Source: VRUE01 sp036403515 (GTDB lineage: Bacteria > Actinomycetota > Thermoleophilia > Solirubrobacterales > 70-9). From it: a stretch of 6,951 bases of DNA. The position numbers and the translations under genes are program-made. The notes under the pieces were generated by a model. That model saw only the letters and a list, made by a program, of their open reading frames with translations, was not told where the DNA came from and searched no databases. This document shows, one piece after another, positions 4,106 through 6,951 of the stretch (its first letter is position 1; each line of letters starts with the position of its first letter). The DNA is taken from assembly GCA_036403515.1 (NCBI GenBank), contig DASWQV010000085.1, positions 1 through 6,951 on the forward strand, read 5' to 3'.

Positions 4106-6951
4106 TGGCGGGTTCGCCCCCCTACGTCGAGCTGCATGCTCACTCGGCCTTCTCCTTCCTCGACGGGGCCTCGACGCCGGCCGAGCTGGCGAGCCCCGCG
4201 GCGAGGCTCGGCTATCAGGCGTTTGCTCTGACCGATCACGATGGGGTCTGGGGGTCGATGGAGTGGGTTCACGCATGCAGGGGATTCGGGATTCGGGCCA
4301 TCACCGGCGCAGAGGTGACTGTGAAGGTTGGGAGGCAGCGGGTCCTGTCACGGAATGGGGCCCATCAGCCCTGCGGTGCGGTTGCTCCTCGGGCTGATCC
4401 ATCCCATTCCGCGCCACCCCCTGCCAGAGACGTTCACCTCACCCTGCTCGTGGAGAGCGCGTCCGGCTACCGCAACCTCTGCCGGCTTCTGACAGCTGCT
4501 CATTCCCACACGCGCGAGGGCCCGCAACGGAGTGCCGGGCAACCGTCGGTGACCATCGAGCAGGTGGAGGAGCACGCGGAGGGGCTGGTCTGCCTCTCGG
4601 GGTGCGCGGGGGAGGGAATGCTCGCCGCGGCCTGGGAGAGGGGTGACGCGGCGGTGGCAGCGCAGGCCGCCCGCAGGCTGCTTGGCGCCTTCGGGCCCGA
4701 GCGCTTCCGGATCGAGCTGCAGCGCCCTTACTGGCGACACGACCGCAGCCGCAACCGCTGGCTCGCCGGCCTCGCCGGGCGGCTGGGAGTCCCCGCCGTC
4801 GCCACCGGCAACGTCCACTCGCACGGCGGCAAGGGGCGGACGCGCCTGCAGAACGCCCTCGTAGCGGTTCGCCTGGGGATGACGCTGGAGGAGTCCGAGG
4901 CGCTGCGGCGGGGGAACTCGAGCTCGGCGCTGGTCTCGCCGCGGGAGATGGCGGATCGCTTCGCCGACCATCCCGACGCCGTCGCCGAGACGCTGCGCCT
5001 GGCCGAGCGGCTGGAGTTCGACCTCAGCAGGGAGCTCGGCTACCGCTACCCGCGCGAAGAGGAGCCGGGGGTGGACCTCAAGCTGGCCGAGCTCTGCCGG
5101 GCGCTGCTGACCGAGCGCTACGCGGGCTCCTCGCACCGGCGCAAGGCCGAAACGGACTTGGAGGAAGAGCTGGGGACGATCCGCGCCCTTGGCCTCTCCG
5201 GCTTCTTCCTCCTCCACCACGACCTGCTCGTGCTCGCCCGCGAAGTCGCCGACGAGGTGCGGGGCCGGAACTCGGCTCGCTCGATCCTGCCTCCTGGCCG
5301 CGGCCGCGGCTCCAGCGTCAGCTCGATCGTCTGTTACCTCACCGGTCTCTCCCACATCGATCCGGTCGCCAACGACCTCAACTCCAGCCGCTTCCTCAAC
5401 GAGGAGGTCGGCAAGCAGGCCGGGGCGACGATGCCCGACATCGACCTCGACTTCCCGCGCGACATTCGCGAGGCGCTGATCCCGCGCGTGCACGAGCGCT
5501 ACGGGGCCGACCATTCGGCCCTGGTCGCGGCCTTCCCCACCTATCGCCCGCGCGGCGCCGTGCGGGACCTCGGCAAGGCACTCGGCCTGCCGCAGGAGGA
5601 GATCGAGAAGGTGGCGGGGATGGTCGGCTTCCACGAGCGCGGCGGCGAGATCGAGAGGGACGTCATCGCCGCGATCGGCCCCGAGCGCGCCGCGACAAAG
5701 CGCTGGCGGATGCTGCTGCGCCTCTGCCCGGAGGCGATGGGCCTGCCCCGCCACGCCTCCCAGCATTCCGGCGGCATGGTGATCTCGACCCGGCCGCTGA
5801 TCGACGTCTGCCCGATCGTGCCGGCGGCGATGGAGGGGCGTCAGATCGTCCAGTGGGACAAGGATTCCTGCAACGACGCCGGTTTCCTCAAGATCGATCT
5901 GCTCGGGCTGGGGATGCTCTCCGCGGTCGAGCGCTGCGTCGAGGAAGTGAGGGAGACGCGGCGGGAATCGCTCGACCTCTCGCGCATTCCCTTTGACGAT
6001 CCGGCGACCTTCAGCTCGATCCGGGCCGCAGAGACGACCGGCGTCTTCCAGATCGAGAGCCGCGCCCAGATGTCGATGCTGCCCCGCACCCGGCCGGAAA
6101 ATCTCGACGATCTCACCGTGCAGGTTGCGCTCGTCCGTCCCGGCCCGATCCAGGGTGGCGCCGTGCATCCATATATAGAGCGACTGAAGCGGCGGCGCGA
6201 GGACCCCGAGGGCTTCGAGATCCCCTACGAGCACCCACTGTTGAAGAAGGTGCTGGAGTACACGCTCGGCACGATCGTCTTCCAGGAGCAGGTGATCGAA
6301 GTGGCGATCGCGCTTGCCGGCTTCAGCCCCGCGCAGGCCGACTCACTGAGGCGGGCGATGAGCCGCAAGCGCTCGGTGGAGGCGATCGAGAGGCACCACG
6401 AGCGCTTCATCGCCGGCGCCAGGGAAAAGAAAGTCCCAAAGGTGGTCGCGGAGAAGGTTTGGGGACAGATCCATGGCTTCTCCGGCTTCGGCTTCCCCAA
6501 GGCCCACTCGGCCGCCTTCGGCCTGCTCGCCTACCAGTCGGCGTGGTTGCGGATCCACCGCCCGCAGGAGTTCCTCTGCGCGCTGCTCAACGAGCAGCCG
6601 ATGGGCTTCTACCCGCCCGACGCGCTGGTCCACGAGGCCCAGCGGCGCGGGGTGCTCCTAGCCGGCCCCGACGCCAACCGCAGTCGTGTGCTCTGCCACG
6701 TCGAGCCGATCGAAGGCGAGCTGACCGTGCGGATCGGGCTCGGCTACGTCAAGGGCGTACGTGAGGAGGAGATGAAGAGCCTGGTCGCCGAGCGCGAGCG
6801 CAGCGGCGACTACGCAGGGATTGCCGACCTCGCCTCCCGTTCTGGCGCCGGCCGTGACGGTCTCGAGCGCCTCGCTTGGGCAGGCGCTCTCGATCCTCTC
6901 GTTCAAGGAGTGCGGTTCGAAGACGTGCCCGCACTCTCCGAAGGGGCGGAT
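4105..6951 (+). CDS. dnaE2: Error-prone DNA polymerase DnaE2, alpha-subunit type (3' end outside window)
   Basis: The first 949 residues, uninterrupted to the window edge; about 100 or more C-terminal residues are probably missing. It is the C-family polymerase that makes mutations during SOS translesion synthesis. N-terminal PHP domain: LHAHS (10-14), Asp20, TDHDG (43-47), TGAEVT (67-72), HLTLL (111-115), LSGCAGEG (164-171), TGNVHSH (234-240). Eight of nine expected metal ligands are visible; the ninth, usually Asp, is Asn236. Polymerase core: PPGRGRGSSVSSIVCYLTGL (398-417), catalytic PDIDLDF (444-450), AAFPTYRPRGAVRDLGKALG (475-494), HASQHSGGMVIS, and KIDLLGLGML with the third catalytic aspartate Asp598; then ALVRPGPIQGG, FQEQVIEVA and FSGFGFPKAHSAAFG. 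GRGRGSSVSS and HASQHSGG are typical of DnaE2 rather than the replicative DnaE1. ATG 4105 overlaps the preceding stop. Residues about 73-110 form a Pro-rich loop holding an inverted repeat. Confidence 0.94.
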   Translation, partial: MAGSPPYVELHAHSAFSFLDGASTPAELASPAARLGYQAFALTDHDGVWGSMEWVHACRGFGIRAITGAEVTVKVGRQRVLSRNGAHQPCGAVAPRADPSHSAPPPARDVHLTLLVESASGYRNLCRLLTAAHSHTREGPQRSAGQPSVTIEQVEEHAEGLVCLSGCAGEGMLAAAWERGDAAVAAQAARRLLGAFGPERFRIELQRPYWRHDRSRNRWLAGLAGRLGVPAVATGNVHSHGGKGRTRLQNALVAVRLGMTLEESEALRRGNSSSALVSPREMADRFADHPDAVAETLRLAERLEFDLSRELGYRYPREEEPGVDLKLAELCRALLTERYAGSSHRRKAETDLEEELGTIRALGLSGFFLLHHDLLVLAREVADEVRGRNSARSILPPGRGRGSSVSSIVCYLTGLSHIDPVANDLNSSRFLNEEVGKQAGATMPDIDLDFPRDIREALIPRVHERYGADHSALVAAFPTYRPRGAVRDLGKALGLPQEEIEKVAGMVGFHERGGEIERDVIAAIGPERAATKRWRMLLRLCPEAMGLPRHASQHSGGMVISTRPLIDVCPIVPAAMEGRQIVQWDKDSCNDAGFLKIDLLGLGMLSAVERCVEEVRETRRESLDLSRIPFDDPATFSSIRAAETTGVFQIESRAQMSMLPRTRPENLDDLTVQVALVRPGPIQGGAVHPYIERLKRRREDPEGFEIPYEHPLLKKVLEYTLGTIVFQEQVIEVAIALAGFSPAQADSLRRAMSRKRSVEAIERHHERFIAGAREKKVPKVVAEKVWGQIHGFSGFGFPKAHSAAFGLLAYQSAWLRIHRPQEFLCALLNEQPMGFYPPDALVHEAQRRGVLLAGPDANRSRVLCHVEPIEGELTVRIGLGYVKGVREEEMKSLVAERERSGDYAGIADLASRSGAGRDGLERLAWAGALDPLVQGVRFEDVPALSEGAD
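4351..4411. repeat. Long imperfect inverted repeat inside dnaE2
   Basis: The 21-base arms 4351-4371 (from CGGAATGGG to ATCAGCCC) and 4391-4411 (from GGGCTGAT to CCCATTCCG) are complementary at 17 of 21 positions. They form a 9-bp stem, a 4-position internal bulge (one G-T wobble) and an 8-bp stem around a 19-base loop. The repeat falls in frame in codons for PHP residues about 83-103, a stretch (RNGAHQPCGAVAPRADPSHSAPPP) with no recognisable domain signature. It may be an inserted palindromic element, or an RNA structure affecting translation. Confidence 0.65.

Noticed and set aside
4348..6234. 628-codon open frame on the minus strand
   Set aside because: It lies entirely antisense to dnaE2, whose frame carries every expected DnaE2 motif. 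The product has no known domain and the Arg/Leu/Gly/His-rich composition of a GC shadow.

Overview
The window looks chromosomal and comes from a high-GC actinomycete. I infer the class Thermoleophilia (Solirubrobacterales-like) from four things: strongly GC-biased third codon positions, several genes with no Shine-Dalgarno sequence and a start codon right behind a possible -10 element, the style of the proteins, and an actinobacterial-type LexA box. I could not test this placement. It holds seven protein genes and no RNA gene, CRISPR array or recognisable insertion sequence.

Left part (1-1363): the 3' end of an unrecognised, probably exported protein; a TetR-family regulator beginning at a GTG (331-939); and a 117-residue, highly charged coiled-coil protein of unknown function (1010-1363). 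A perfect 14-bp palindrome covers the TetR stop codon, upstream of the coiled-coil gene.

Middle and right part (1422-6951): an SOS-mutagenesis (translesion synthesis) cassette. A perfect 18-bp palindrome containing CGAAC-ATAT-GTTCG, a near-ideal LexA box, ends on the start codon of an imuB-like Y-family polymerase gene (1439-2452). Downstream on the same strand are a small DUF6504-like gene (3857-4105) and dnaE2 (from 4105, running off the window at 6951), joined by a 1-base stop/start overlap. In mycobacteria, ImuB is a catalytically dead adaptor that brings the error-prone polymerase DnaE2 to the beta clamp. Here DnaE2 keeps its catalytic aspartates, while ImuB lacks most of the N-terminal polymerase region, so an adaptor role is the natural reading.

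The cassette is split. Between imuB and the DUF6504 gene, on the opposite strand, lies a 426-residue AAA ATPase of the DUF4143 type with a C-terminal nuclease-like fold (2479-3759). Its upstream region is an A+T-rich island with two abutting 23-bp direct repeats. This arrangement raises the question of whether dnaE2 is still under LexA control. A second anomaly is a long imperfect inverted repeat inside the PHP-domain coding region of dnaE2, in a proline-rich, low-complexity loop.
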